A DNA stretch of 64,000 bases, from positions 1 to 64,000 of the forward strand of contig JANQLU010000085.1 of the NCBI GenBank assembly GCA_028280445.1. The letters run 5' to 3'. The stretch is from Pirellulaceae bacterium (GTDB taxonomy: Bacteria > Planctomycetota > Planctomycetia > Pirellulales > Pirellulaceae). The notes beneath the pieces are model-generated. The model had not been told where the DNA came from, made no database searches, and worked only from the letters and a program-made list of their open reading frames with translations. Both the position numbers and the translations under genes were made by a program. Positions 45,942 to 56,631 of this stretch are shown in pieces (position 1 is the first letter of the stretch; the number at the start of each line of letters is the position of its first letter).

Positions 45942-47294
45942 ATGAGTACGGATGATAGCGCCAGACGGCCCAGGATCAGCCGTTGGATTTCATCGATCGG
46001 TCGGAAACTCAACTATGATTTTTGCCCGGGTGCAAACCAATATGTTTATTGGTTGAAGCGTCCCGTTGGATGGGTCGTTACGGGAGCCGCGTTCTCGGCG
46101 CTGGTAGGCATTTTTATTGGCCCACAAGGTTTTGTTCTGATGTGGGCATTCCTGGCTTTGCTCATCCTGGGGGTGGTTTGGCCTTGGCTTAGTATGAAAA
46201 AGATTTCTGCAAAATTGAGCTTTGTCCAACCTCGGTCGTCGGAAAACAAACCCACCAAGGTCATTTTAGAAGTGGTCAATCGATGGCCAATTCCGATTTT
46301 CGGGCTTACGCTCGAAGGCAAATTCCTGCAGGACGCCTGGTGCGAAGATGACAAAGTCACGCTTGGGTTGCAGCGCATGCCTGGATGGAGTGTATCAAAA
46401 TTTCGTTGGGAGATCGTTCCACAACGACGAGGAGTATTGCCAAGTGAAGCACCAGAATTAGCAACAGGATTCCCCTTTGGTTTGTACCGCAGTGCACGCC
46501 AAGTCACCATCGACAAAGAAGTCATTGTCTGGCCTGAATGTGTCGCGCTCGATGGAATACCTGTCCAAGCGGGTCGCCATTTCAACATCGAAGGCACGAT
46601 GAGCGACCAGCCTGGAACTGACGGCGATGTGATTGGGGTTCGCCAGTATCGCGAGGGCGATTCTCTGCGACATGTTGATTGGATGCAGACGGCGAAATGG
46701 AACCAATTGATTGTGCGGGAACGCCAAACATGCGCGGAAACTCCGGTACGCGTGGTTTTAGATCTACACCCGGCGCGACATGTCGGCCGCGAGAGTCAAA
46801 GCACTTACGAGTGGGCCATCCGAGTTGCCGCCTCGATTTGCGACCACCTGCACACACATCATTGCAAGGTGTCGCTGGAATGTCTGGGTTTGGCGGACAA
46901 TCTGAAAACCAAGACGTCGAATCGAAATGGAATCAAGATGTTGTTGGATTTCCTGGCGAGGCTGCCGGACCTGGCCCATTTGACATCGATGATGAAGGAA
47001 CAGTCCGACGGGATCGGCGCGTGCTCATCTGTTTCTTTGAATACCCGCACAGCGGGAAGAACATTTTTTGTCGGTACGGGATTGTCTGAACAAGTAAGTA
47101 CTCAATTGGCGCCGACAAACTGCAATCGCATCCTGATTTGTCCTGATGGATTTTCTGAAGACTGCCTCGAATCTACTTCACGTCCCAAAACCAAGACGTC
47201 GAATTCGACATTCGACATTGAGATTTTACGACCTGATGACATGGGGCAAGAGCTGGCGATCGGCTGGGAAAGGATTTGTAGCCATGGCTCGTGA
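45942..47294 (+). CDS. DUF58 domain protein
   Basis: About 450 residues. Two N-terminal membrane segments lie at about residues 42-80 (WVVTGAAFSALVGIFI and LMWAFLALLILGVVWPWL). The DUF58 core is around residues 225-300, with GVRQYREGDSLRHVDWMQTAKWNQLIVRERQ, its hallmark. It is the first gene of an overlapping operon with a transglutaminase-like and a MoxR gene, the module typical of MoxR/DUF58/TGase loci. These are thought to act on cell-envelope or secreted proteins as a chaperone-like complex. The start at ATG 45942 skips 23 unconserved residues. Confidence 0.8.
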   Translation: MSTDDSARRPRISRWISSIGRKLNYDFCPGANQYVYWLKRPVGWVVTGAAFSALVGIFIGPQGFVLMWAFLALLILGVVWPWLSMKKISAKLSFVQPRSSENKPTKVILEVVNRWPIPIFGLTLEGKFLQDAWCEDDKVTLGLQRMPGWSVSKFRWEIVPQRRGVLPSEAPELATGFPFGLYRSARQVTIDKEVIVWPECVALDGIPVQAGRHFNIEGTMSDQPGTDGDVIGVRQYREGDSLRHVDWMQTAKWNQLIVRERQTCAETPVRVVLDLHPARHVGRESQSTYEWAIRVAASICDHLHTHHCKVSLECLGLADNLKTKTSNRNGIKMLLDFLARLPDLAHLTSMMKEQSDGIGACSSVSLNTRTAGRTFFVGTGLSEQVSTQLAPTNCNRILICPDGFSEDCLESTSRPKTKTSNSTFDIEILRPDDMGQELAIGWERICSHGS

Positions 47295-49767
47295 TTCGAA
47301 AATCACTTCCAAGCGAATTGATTGGTTGCCCGACTACGAATCGTTGGTCGTTGGCGCTCTAGCGATCATGATCGTTCAATCGTTTCGCGCAGAAATGTAT
47401 CGAAACATGGCGATCCTCTGGATTGAAACCGCCGTTTATGCGTTTCTTCCCATGCTGCATTTGCAGTGGATCGTTCGCCGACGAATCGCGGCAGGAGCCG
47501 ATGTCGGGGAATCCAGACCCGGACGAAAATACCAAGTTTATTTTCTGCAGATCGTCGCGTTTTTCTTTGGATTGTTGCCAGTGGCAATTCAACCCATCAC
47601 ACGCCAATTCGGAATCGGCGACCCGTTCGAAGTTCTGCTGTTGATGGTGTTACAGAATATCGCCTGGTACTTGCTGGTGTTTTCAAAATTTTCGTCTTTC
47701 AAACGGACGGGGTTTGTTCTGGCCAGTGCCATCGTGTTGTTTGTTTGCTTTACAACCGAAAGGCCGTTGGTTCTGGGCCTGGCATTTGTTTTTGCGTTGT
47801 TCGCATTGTGGTGGTTGATGGGTAACTATTGGAGTCGCTTGAAATCCAAAGCAATCGATTGCGAATCTCAAACACTTCCACTACGCGGAATTTTTATTGT
47901 CGCTTCGATTGGTATTTTGTTGGTCGTTGTTTTAGTCGCATCCCAATTGGCGCCGTCGGGAGAGTTGTTCCGCATCGCGGGCTTTATGCCATCGTCAGGA
48001 GGTGACAATGGCAAGCAAAGCACTTACGCTCGGTCCGGAGTTGGTGACGGCAACAACCTGAGGGCTGGCGACAACGCCAGGTCTGCGGGCGCGGTGGACT
48101 CCGAACAATTCATCGAAGATGAAAAAAAATCCATGTACGACATGATGTCGGAAAAATACTCCGGACCCGTCATGAAAATCAAACGACGCCGAAGTAAAGC
48201 AATCGCGCTGGAGCAACTTTCTAAACATGTTCATAACATCAAACAGGCAGAACAATCGGGAAGAACTTTTCGAACGCTGCGCGACCCCAAGCCGTCAGAC
48301 GAAAAACTGGCGCTGGAAGATCGGATTTCAAAAGCGTTGTTCTATGTCGAAGGGTCCGTCCCCGTACGATTTGGCCTGACAACTTACAGCCATTTTGATG
48401 GCGTGGACTGGTCAAACGAGGATTCGAAACAGGAGAAACAGGATCGTCGGCCGCCGCCACCTATCGTGCTGCAACGGTATCCTTCACCGCGTTTCGTGGT
48501 TCAAACTCCACCGCGAGAATTTTTGCCTCAACAAAGACGGCACAAAGTAAAAATAATGCGGCTCGAAAGTCGTAGTTTGCCTCAACCGGCTTTGATGAAA
48601 AGTTGGCAGATCTACCTGGTCGATCGCAAAGACATGTTTGAATGGGGCGACAACGGCATCGTCCAATTCACCGGTGAGTCCATTCCTCCGCAAACAGTAA
48701 TCGACATCGATAGTGAGGTACTCAATTACCATGTTCTGAGATCTTCCAAAAACCTCTGGCTCGTGGATCATCCCAACCCGTTATGGAAGAGGTTTGACGA
48801 GTGGCTTGGCGTTGGGAAACAACAGGCAACAGTAAAAGAAACAAGATCTCATTTCCAATCTGATGAGAATTCAAAATTCAGGCAAATTCCTAGTGAATCC
48901 AAAAAACGCCTGACCCAAATTGCAAATCAATGGACCGAGGGGGTCGCTCCAGGATGGAACCAAGTCGAGGCCATTATCAAGCGATTGCGGAAAGAGTTTC
49001 GCGTCGACCCCAGTCACGTGCCACCCAAAGACTGTGACGATACCGTTGGATATTTTTTGGACGAGAAATGCGGCCCCAGCTATTTGTTCGCCTCAACCGC
49101 CGTCATGTTACTACGAGCAGCCGGATATGACACGAGATTGGCCAGCGGATTCCTGGTTCAAAAGAAGGACTATGTTCGCGATGCGCAGCAATCCATCGTG
49201 ACATCCGAGAATCTGCACATGTGGCCCGAAGTGTGTCTCGAAGGTTGGCACTGGTTGCCGTTAGAGCCAACTCCCACCTACCCGATTCCTTATAGCACCC
49301 AGACTTTCGGACAGTGGGTGATGGCCCAGTTGCTGTTTGTTTGGAGGCTGGCCATCGGAAATCCTTTAACGACTTTGATGATTTTCATCGCCGCCATTTT
49401 GATTTACCGGTTTTGTCGCGAAATCCTCGCGGGATATTTCTGGTTGAAATGGCAAATCGTCCGCATCGTTCGGCCAAGCAACGCACTAACCCAAACCCGC
49501 AAATTAATTGACAGCCGATTTCGGGTCGCGGGCTTGAAGCGTCCCCAGTTCGCCCTTATCTCCAATTGGTATGGACAGATTGAGGAATTGTCGGACCACC
49601 AGTTTTTTCAATTTTGGAATCAGGTCAACTTCAGTGCTGATGGAAACCAGATTCTAAAGCTCTATCGCCCCGATGTTAGCCAAGCTTGCCGATGTATCGT
49701 GGGCCGATTGACTTACCGAAAAATCAAAAAATTTATGCAGCAAAATAAACGGAAAAAAAAGAAATGA
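47284..49767 (+). CDS. Transglutaminase-like membrane protein
   Basis: About 827 residues. About eight membrane segments occupy residues 15-225. A large periplasmic region follows, ending in a transglutaminase-like core with Cys596 (CGPSYLFASTAVMLLRAAGYDTRLASG) and His645 (ENLHMWPEV). The expected third residue of the triad is Glu661 (PLEPTP) in place of Asp. A final membrane helix is at about residue 700, then a cytoplasmic tail with Lys-rich end. ATG 47284 lies inside the DUF58 gene (11-base overlap). The stop overlaps the MoxR start. Confidence 0.8.
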   Translation: MARDSKITSKRIDWLPDYESLVVGALAIMIVQSFRAEMYRNMAILWIETAVYAFLPMLHLQWIVRRRIAAGADVGESRPGRKYQVYFLQIVAFFFGLLPVAIQPITRQFGIGDPFEVLLLMVLQNIAWYLLVFSKFSSFKRTGFVLASAIVLFVCFTTERPLVLGLAFVFALFALWWLMGNYWSRLKSKAIDCESQTLPLRGIFIVASIGILLVVVLVASQLAPSGELFRIAGFMPSSGGDNGKQSTYARSGVGDGNNLRAGDNARSAGAVDSEQFIEDEKKSMYDMMSEKYSGPVMKIKRRRSKAIALEQLSKHVHNIKQAEQSGRTFRTLRDPKPSDEKLALEDRISKALFYVEGSVPVRFGLTTYSHFDGVDWSNEDSKQEKQDRRPPPPIVLQRYPSPRFVVQTPPREFLPQQRRHKVKIMRLESRSLPQPALMKSWQIYLVDRKDMFEWGDNGIVQFTGESIPPQTVIDIDSEVLNYHVLRSSKNLWLVDHPNPLWKRFDEWLGVGKQQATVKETRSHFQSDENSKFRQIPSESKKRLTQIANQWTEGVAPGWNQVEAIIKRLRKEFRVDPSHVPPKDCDDTVGYFLDEKCGPSYLFASTAVMLLRAAGYDTRLASGFLVQKKDYVRDAQQSIVTSENLHMWPEVCLEGWHWLPLEPTPTYPIPYSTQTFGQWVMAQLLFVWRLAIGNPLTTLMIFIAAILIYRFCREILAGYFWLKWQIVRIVRPSNALTQTRKLIDSRFRVAGLKRPQFALISNWYGQIEELSDHQFFQFWNQVNFSADGNQILKLYRPDVSQACRCIVGRLTYRKIKKFMQQNKRKKKK

Positions 49768-50705
49768 TTCAAGAAATGGGAGTTGCAACCACTACCAAAA
49801 TTCAGGCCTTGCGAAATCACTTGAACACAGTTCTCGTCGGGAAGGCAGATGTGATCGAACAGCTCGTTGCCTGCCTGCTGGCCAATGGGCATGTTATTTT
49901 TGACGACCTTCCCGGGCTGGGCAAAACAACATTGTCCAAAGGAATTGCTCAAGCCATTGGCGGTCGGTTTTCTCGCGTTCAATGTACTCCCGACCTGCTC
50001 CCGGGAGATATCACAGGATTTAACATCTACAACCAGAAAACTCACTCGTTTGAATTTCGCGAAGGTCCCGTATTTTCGGACCTGTTGCTGGTCGATGAAA
50101 TCAATCGTGCCACGCCGCGAACTCAAAGTGCATTGTTTGAAGCCATGGCTGAACGCCAGGTAACGATCGACAATCAAACCTTTGGACTCGCGTCGACTTT
50201 CATGGTGATCGCGACGCAAAATCCCGTCGAAAGCCACGGGGCTTATCCTTTGCCCGAAGCCCAACTCGATCGATTCGCGATGAAGCTAAGCATCGGTTAT
50301 CCAAAATCGGAAGACGAGGTCGCGTTGCTAGGACGATTTGTCGGGAACGTCTCGGACAAGCAATCTGCCGATTCCGTTCTCGATTTGGCAGAACTCAAGG
50401 CCATTCAATCCGAAGTTGCCAATATCGAAGTTTGCGAATCAATTCGCAACTATCTCGTCCAGTTGGGAACTCAAACCCGAGAACACTCGGCCGTCGAACT
50501 CGGGCTTAGTCCACGAGGTTTGATTATCTGGCAACGTGTTGCCCAAGCTTGGGCCTATTTGCAGGGTCGACGATTTGTCATTCCTGACGATGTTCACGCG
50601 GTGGCCATACCCGTGCTTCGACTTCGCGTGACCAGCCATTCTGATGATCCCGACACAATCATTCGAGAAATCATCGAGTCCGTTTCCGTTCCCGTTGACC
50701 GATAG
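49764..50705 (+). CDS. MoxR family AAA+ ATPase
   Basis: A 313-residue AAA+ ATPase of the MoxR type. Walker A is LPGLGKTTLSKG, Walker B LLLVDEINRATPRTQSALFEAM, sensor 1 VIATQNPVES, and the family's HGAYPLPEAQLDRFAMKL follows. The arginine finger and lid segments follow. It overlaps the transglutaminase stop by four bases (ATGA). In this locus MoxR is last, whereas it is first in many genomes. It is likely to drive conformational changes of the partner proteins. A His-rich lipoprotein gene is nine bases downstream. Confidence 0.92.
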   Translation: MIQEMGVATTTKIQALRNHLNTVLVGKADVIEQLVACLLANGHVIFDDLPGLGKTTLSKGIAQAIGGRFSRVQCTPDLLPGDITGFNIYNQKTHSFEFREGPVFSDLLLVDEINRATPRTQSALFEAMAERQVTIDNQTFGLASTFMVIATQNPVESHGAYPLPEAQLDRFAMKLSIGYPKSEDEVALLGRFVGNVSDKQSADSVLDLAELKAIQSEVANIEVCESIRNYLVQLGTQTREHSAVELGLSPRGLIIWQRVAQAWAYLQGRRFVIPDDVHAVAIPVLRLRVTSHSDDPDTIIREIIESVSVPVDR

Positions 50706-50713
50706 GAAAAAAA

Positions 50714-51334
50714 ATGACTTTAGAAACCAACTGCAAATATCGCTGGGCCAGTGTTTTGATTTTGGTCATCGTATCCGCCATTAACGGCTGCCAGCAACAC
50801 AAGGAGTCAAAAACGGAGAGCAAAGTTCCCAAGCTTCGTTTTCATTGTCCCAAGACCTATCCGGCAGCGGTCAAACGAATCAGAGAAATTCATGAAATCC
50901 TGATTTCACAAAAACAATTGCCCGAACCGACATCTTACGAGGTGGTTGAGTTTACCCATGGAGAAGGTGCAGCTGCACATTCGCATTATCTACTCGCTTC
51001 GGAGTTTAAAGATAATGCCGATCCCGATCATTCACACGACTCAGATTCCATTCGCGACCTCAAGCGGCATATGGTCAAGGTCGACATTTTTACCGAACTC
51101 AACGATATCGTTCGCTGGATACCCGACGTCGCCGCAGACAGTGACATGTCAAAACAGTCCTGGAATACCGTCAATCGAACATCGGAGGAATTGGGAAAAA
51201 TCCTTGACCCAATCATTTCCGAGGACGCTTCACCGGCGGAAATGCGCACTTCTTACCGCGAACATGCGAAGTCGTCCGATCAGCTGATTCGAGAATTTGA
51301 GTCGACGGGAATTAAGTCTCAGACCAACGATTAA
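50714..51334 (+). CDS. His-rich lipoprotein
   Basis: A 206-residue lipoprotein: hydrophobic segment ASVLILVIVSAI, lipobox INGC with Cys26. The mature part has two His-rich stretches (AAAHSHYLL near residue 88 and DPDHSHDSDS near residue 106) and a helical C-terminus. It starts 8 bases after the MoxR stop and 15 bases before the permease, so all five genes from DUF58 to the permease may share a transcript. A metal-binding role is a guess from the His content. No family recognised. Confidence 0.7.
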   Translation: MTLETNCKYRWASVLILVIVSAINGCQQHKESKTESKVPKLRFHCPKTYPAAVKRIREIHEILISQKQLPEPTSYEVVEFTHGEGAAAHSHYLLASEFKDNADPDHSHDSDSIRDLKRHMVKVDIFTELNDIVRWIPDVAADSDMSKQSWNTVNRTSEELGKILDPIISEDASPAEMRTSYREHAKSSDQLIREFESTGIKSQTND

Positions 51335-51349
51335 TAGAGACGTACCACC

Positions 51350-52888
51350 ATGTTCGAGTACTATTTTTCTGGCGCGGCTCTACGATTGTCGCAAATCGTC
51401 ATTTATTCCTCGACCTGGATTGTGATGGGTTGTTTGATCGCCGCCATCTTTCGCTGCATGTTGGGGCCTGAAAAAGTCAAGGTTATATTTGGCGAAGGCA
51501 CGCGTCGTGGACTCGTGACGGGCTGGCTCATTGGCATGTTGCTGCCCGTTTGTTCCCTCGGTGTAATTCCAATCGTCTACGAGTTGCGCCGCTGTGGCGT
51601 CAAGATTGGGACGATCATCGCTTTCGGGCTGACCGCCCCGTTGTTCAATCCGCTGTCGGTCTTGTACGGGCTGACGTTATCTGACCCAATCGCCATCCTT
51701 TCATTTTCGTTTTGTGCGTTGCTGATTGTCAGTTGTCTGGGTTGGGTCTGGGATCGGTTTGCCAAATGCCCGGATGTCGCCGAGGATCCGGAAGAACTGC
51801 CCACACCTGGACTAAAACGCGCGTTTGCAGTGCTGCACCAAGCTTCCAGTTATTTGATCGGACGCCCTGCGATATTCATGTTGGTGGCCCTGTTTTTTTC
51901 CGTGGTAGTAGCGATCCTGTTTCCCAAAGGTTACTTGCAAAACCAGGTCGAGCATGACAATTTGCTGGCTCCAGTAACCGTCGCTTTGATTGCAACACCG
52001 ATCTATACGACTCCGTTACTGGCAATGAGCCAAATCGGCGGGATGTTTCAACATGGTAACTCGATTGGCGCGGCATTTTCGTTGTTGATTTTGGGTGCCG
52101 GAGTCAACGTTGGATTGTTAGCGTGGTTTGGTCAAACGTTTGGCGTGCGTCGAGTCCTTCTGTTTTTCCTTTTACTTTCAGCCACCACCGTCAGTCTTGC
52201 GTACATCATTGACAAACCGCTTTATCCAAAAGGAGTCGATCCAGCCGGACATTCACATGCGTTTGATGTTTATACCCATCCGTTTCACAGCGAACAACCG
52301 CACATGTCTGAATTGGCCTGGTATGGCATCATCGATTTCTGGAGTTCCAACGAATTCGGCGGCACATTTATGCTGGTTGGCCTGTTGATTTCGGGGGTTG
52401 TTCTCTGGCGTGTCAATCGGTCTGTCGACTTGAAGCGATGGTATTGTTCGAAAGACGACGCCAAGAAACGTCGCGATATCTACATTCCTGGATGGATACT
52501 CGGGTCACTTGCCGTGATCGGACTCATCGTTTCGAGCATCGTCGGATGTTACCTGTATTATCCGGCGCCCGAGGATTTGATGGGGGATTTGTCGATTGTC
52601 AACACCGAGTGCGTTCTGACCGCGAAAAACAAGGACTGGGAAGCGGCTGACAAATGGATCCGCTATTCGGATGACTTGTCCAGACGGCTGGAAATTGGAG
52701 TGTTCTTGCGAAATGGGCGTGTGGATAAATTCCAATCGGCCAAAGCCAAAATCTATCGTGAAAAATTGGACGCTTTGAAAGAAATGGTAGAGGCCCGTAA
52801 CGGCGAGTCTGTTGGCGAGAAAGCGATCGAAGTTCATCGGGCCTATTTGCGAATGCGATCCGCTTTCGTGTCTGACGATCACTTGTAG
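51350..52888 (+). CDS. ArsP-type permease (PF03773-like)
   Basis: A 512-residue permease. About ten membrane segments hold the family hallmark FGLTAPLFNPLSVLYGL and VCSLGVIPIVYELRRCGV (with the CSLG motif). A polar loop at about residues 300-320 is rich in His (GHSHAFDVYTHPFHSEQPH). The C-terminal 100 residues are soluble and helical. Family members are linked to organoarsenical and other efflux; the substrate here is unknown, but the His loop and the upstream His-rich lipoprotein suggest a metal. A degenerate family A element begins 15 bases after the stop codon. Confidence 0.8.
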   Translation: MFEYYFSGAALRLSQIVIYSSTWIVMGCLIAAIFRCMLGPEKVKVIFGEGTRRGLVTGWLIGMLLPVCSLGVIPIVYELRRCGVKIGTIIAFGLTAPLFNPLSVLYGLTLSDPIAILSFSFCALLIVSCLGWVWDRFAKCPDVAEDPEELPTPGLKRAFAVLHQASSYLIGRPAIFMLVALFFSVVVAILFPKGYLQNQVEHDNLLAPVTVALIATPIYTTPLLAMSQIGGMFQHGNSIGAAFSLLILGAGVNVGLLAWFGQTFGVRRVLLFFLLLSATTVSLAYIIDKPLYPKGVDPAGHSHAFDVYTHPFHSEQPHMSELAWYGIIDFWSSNEFGGTFMLVGLLISGVVLWRVNRSVDLKRWYCSKDDAKKRRDIYIPGWILGSLAVIGLIVSSIVGCYLYYPAPEDLMGDLSIVNTECVLTAKNKDWEAADKWIRYSDDLSRRLEIGVFLRNGRVDKFQSAKAKIYREKLDALKEMVEARNGESVGEKAIEVHRAYLRMRSAFVSDDHL

Positions 52889-52902
52889 GCGATCCTGTAC
52901 TG

Positions 52903-53051
52903 GTGAGCGGCAAGGCTAGCCGCCGGTTCGTAAGCGCTAACGAACCGGCTGGTTTCGAATCAGCGGTTAGCACCTTGCCGCTCACTGGATCTGGCTCGGC
53001 AGGAGCCTCGCCCTCCCGTGCCTCGCTCTCCCCGTGCCTCGCCCTCCCGGA
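52903..53051. repeat. Degenerate family A palindrome and tandem C units
   Basis: A copy with a disrupted inner arm lies at 52903-52985. Then GGCTCGGCAGGAGCCTCGCC and two further partial units (GCCTCGCTCTCCCC, GCCTCGCCCTCCC) follow to 53051. The remaining bases to 53388 show no gene I can support. Confidence 0.85.
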
Positions 53052-53388
53052 TACCGACAGGGATTCGCAATTCGCTGCAGCAATAGCTAGCAATTGCATT
53101 TAAAAGCTGATGATCCGGTTTTTCGGTAGTGGCGGTGGTTTTTGCGGTTCAACAATCAATACAGTCTGCCGAACAGGTAGGAGTTGTAACGATTATCAGT
53201 GTCATAGGACCTTTTTTCTTGTTCATGAGGAAAATGATTCCTTGTGTCATCTCAATTAACGGGATTTTCTTTCCCGCACTTATCTGCGTCCCATCCTTTC
53301 GACGATGAGATTGGTATTGATTCATCTTACCAAATTCAAATATTAGTGACCGTTAGTAAGTGGTCACTCCCTTACCGCTCCGACAAAC

Positions 53389-53595
53389 ATGATCAAACAA
53401 CCTCTATCAGCGACACCGCGCAGCAAGGTTTTTGGGAACGTTCGTTACTGCAGTTCGTGCCACCGCTACGATTTCCATAAACGTTGCCATTACCCGATGC
53501 TCATCACAGGGGCCTTGGCCGTTTTGACTCTAGGCCTGTTTCTATTGGTTGGCCCGCGCCGATGTACCTGCTGTGGCAAACGCCGCATTTTCTAA
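53389..53595 (+). CDS. Small zinc-ribbon-like membrane protein
   Basis: A 68-residue ORF with two Cys groups (YCSSCH ... RCH, then CTCCGK) flanking a hydrophobic helix (LITGALAVLTLGLFLLVG). This pattern, a Cys-pair zinc ribbon split by a membrane helix, is seen in other small planctomycete proteins. The Cys pattern and lack of a competing frame support it, though the gene is short. It lies 87 bases upstream of the GYF-domain gene. Function unknown. Confidence 0.55.
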   Translation: MIKQPLSATPRSKVFGNVRYCSSCHRYDFHKRCHYPMLITGALAVLTLGLFLLVGPRRCTCCGKRRIF

Positions 53596-53682
53596 ATAGC
53601 AACACTGATATTTGAGCTCCGGTCTCATTCTCCTAGAATTTTCCATCAGCATCTCAGGTGGATTGTTTAAACGGAAGGAATC

Positions 53683-54552
53683 ATGGCGCTCGATTCTCTT
53701 TGGTACTATTCGCGTGAAAACGAAAAACGCGGACCCGTTACTTCTAGCGAAATGTACCGGCTAGCCAATAAACAGAAAATTTTGCCAGAGGATCTCGTCT
53801 GGTGTGACGGAATGGAAAAATGGGTTCCAGCGCGGACGATTCGCGGTATGTTTCCCGAAGACGACGATGCCGGCCTGTTGACGGATATGTTCGACCAATC
53901 CGAAATTCCTGAAGAACAGGAAACGATCGAAGATCTACCACCGCCACTGGATCATGTCAATTATTTCTCCGAGCCGCGCCCTCAACGTCAGCATGAATTT
54001 TTGGGATTCCGGTCGCTGGAAATATTTTTGAAATATAGTCGACCGATTGTCGTCACCAGTTTTCTGCTGATCCTGTTTGCTCGCGGTTGTGAAATCGCCG
54101 GAGAGCGACATGTCCAACGTCAAAAATCAATGTTCGAACTTTCTCAAGTTTCATTTGAAACTCGTTACGGCAAAAAAATCGCAGGTCTGGAATCCAAGAT
54201 TTTCCAGCTGCAAGCCAAAACACATCTGACGGCGGTCGAAGCCGACAACCTGCAACGATTTCGAATCGAGCGCAACGAAATTGAAAACCGCCGCGCTATT
54301 GAGTTGGCCAAACTGGAAAACGACAGTTGGAATGAAATGCGATTCGCCAACAACACGACCGAAGCGAATTTTGCATTTTGGAGCTATTACCGCCAATTGT
54401 TTGTCGTACTTTGCACCATCACGTTGGCCGGTGCGCTGTTTGCCAGATTTTTTTCCGGGAAACAAATCGAAAAATGGCTGTGTGCGATTCTGTTGTCAAT
54501 CATTGCCGCCAGTGTATTTCTGGACAGGATCGTGCAGTTGTCGGCGGGTTAG
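53683..54552 (+). CDS. GYF_2 domain membrane protein
   Basis: A 289-residue protein. The N-terminal GYF_2-type domain (residues 5-58) contains LWYYSRENEKRGPVTSSEMYRLANKQKILPEDLVWCDGMEKWVPA. Then comes an acidic linker with DLPPPLDHVNYFSEP, a membrane helix near residue 120, a coiled-coil-like Lys/Glu/Gln region (about residues 150-220) and two more helices near the C-terminus. GYF_2 domains in planctomycetes often bind proline-rich sequences. Function otherwise unknown. It is followed by a family F repeat. Confidence 0.8.
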   Translation: MALDSLWYYSRENEKRGPVTSSEMYRLANKQKILPEDLVWCDGMEKWVPARTIRGMFPEDDDAGLLTDMFDQSEIPEEQETIEDLPPPLDHVNYFSEPRPQRQHEFLGFRSLEIFLKYSRPIVVTSFLLILFARGCEIAGERHVQRQKSMFELSQVSFETRYGKKIAGLESKIFQLQAKTHLTAVEADNLQRFRIERNEIENRRAIELAKLENDSWNEMRFANNTTEANFAFWSYYRQLFVVLCTITLAGALFARFFSGKQIEKWLCAILLSIIAASVFLDRIVQLSAG

Positions 54553-54612
54553 CGGGTTTGATTGAGCGCCATTCTTTACTCGTATCTAACTCACATCTGG
54601 CGTGGGGAGAGA

Positions 54613-54760
54613 ATGCTCACGCAGAGGCGCAGAGACGCAGAGGTTTCGGGAATAAAAGGATCTGAAGGCACTGTTTTTGGAAACGTTGTTTCTAGCTGCA
54701 ATATTCTGTTTAATTTATATGGCCCTTCTTCTCTGCGTCTCCGCGTCTCTGCGTGAGATT
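54613..54760. repeat. Family F inverted repeat
   Basis: The left arm CTCACGCAGAGGCGCAGAGA (54617 onward) pairs with CTCTGCGTCTCCGCGTCTCT (54731 onward). The two arms are 90 bases apart. It lies between the convergent GYF gene and the hypothetical gene at 54846, and is the second copy of the type seen at 6223. Confidence 0.9.
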
Positions 54761-54845
54761 TTTTGAGATCTGGCTCGGCACAAATTCATACTCAACGTGA
54801 AAACATAAAAGCAAGAACCCACCGTTTTACTGCGCGAGCTACTTT

Positions 54846-55367
54846 TCAACCGTTGCGCCGGTTGATGAAACTTGCCAAGCTGTTCAGCGGCGGATTGCGT
54901 GGTGGAAATTTGCCGGCGGCGTTCTGTAAGTCGTGAACTAATTGAATTTCCGTAGCCTGCAAAGGCTTTTCCACCGAGCGATCAACACCTTGGACAAAAT
55001 ACTCGATTCGGCGTTTGGCGGAGTTCCACAACATTTGATTGATCGTGGCAATCTGCGGCCAATTCTTGCCCATCAGCGACCTGATTTCAACTTGATCGCC
55101 AATGTCAAAACCCTGGTGTTCGACAATAAGCCAAATCCTTGGCCGGGCACGAAACATGAGTTGACCATAACGAAAAGCAAAAAATTCACCGTCGAATTCA
55201 GCTCGGCGAAAAATTCGGTTCCCCGGCAACAAATGCCGAGCTACGCCCACATCAAACGGATGAATCCAATCTTCACCATCTTCGGGCCACCGTTGAAACA
55301 CTCCGTACAACGGTGGCGGTTTGAGCGGTGTGGATTCAAAGTAGCGGATCTTGGGATGTTTGTGCAT
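54846..55367 (-). CDS. Conserved hypothetical protein
   Basis: A 173-residue soluble protein. Recognisable segments are PPPLYGVFQRWPEDGEDWIHPFD, LLPGNRIFRRAEFDGEFFAFRYG, MFRARPRIWLIVEHQGFDIGDQVEIRS and MLWNSAKRRIEYFVQG. Such proteins occur in several planctomycetes, but I do not know their activity. There is no signal peptide. It is 37 bases downstream of gap and may be cotranscribed with it. Function not assigned. Confidence 0.7.
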   Translation of the reverse strand: MHKHPKIRYFESTPLKPPPLYGVFQRWPEDGEDWIHPFDVGVARHLLPGNRIFRRAEFDGEFFAFRYGQLMFRARPRIWLIVEHQGFDIGDQVEIRSLMGKNWPQIATINQMLWNSAKRRIEYFVQGVDRSVEKPLQATEIQLVHDLQNAAGKFPPRNPPLNSLASFINRRNG

Positions 55368-55403
55368 TCCGTTTCCATGGGTGAACGAATCGTTCCTTCT
55401 ATT

Positions 55404-56564
<1,161 letters not shown>

Positions 56565-56631
56565 TTAACTTGGGTGCAGTGTCAAAGTGTTTGATGTAAG
56601 CACAAATCAAAAATATTTGGCGAGTCTATCG

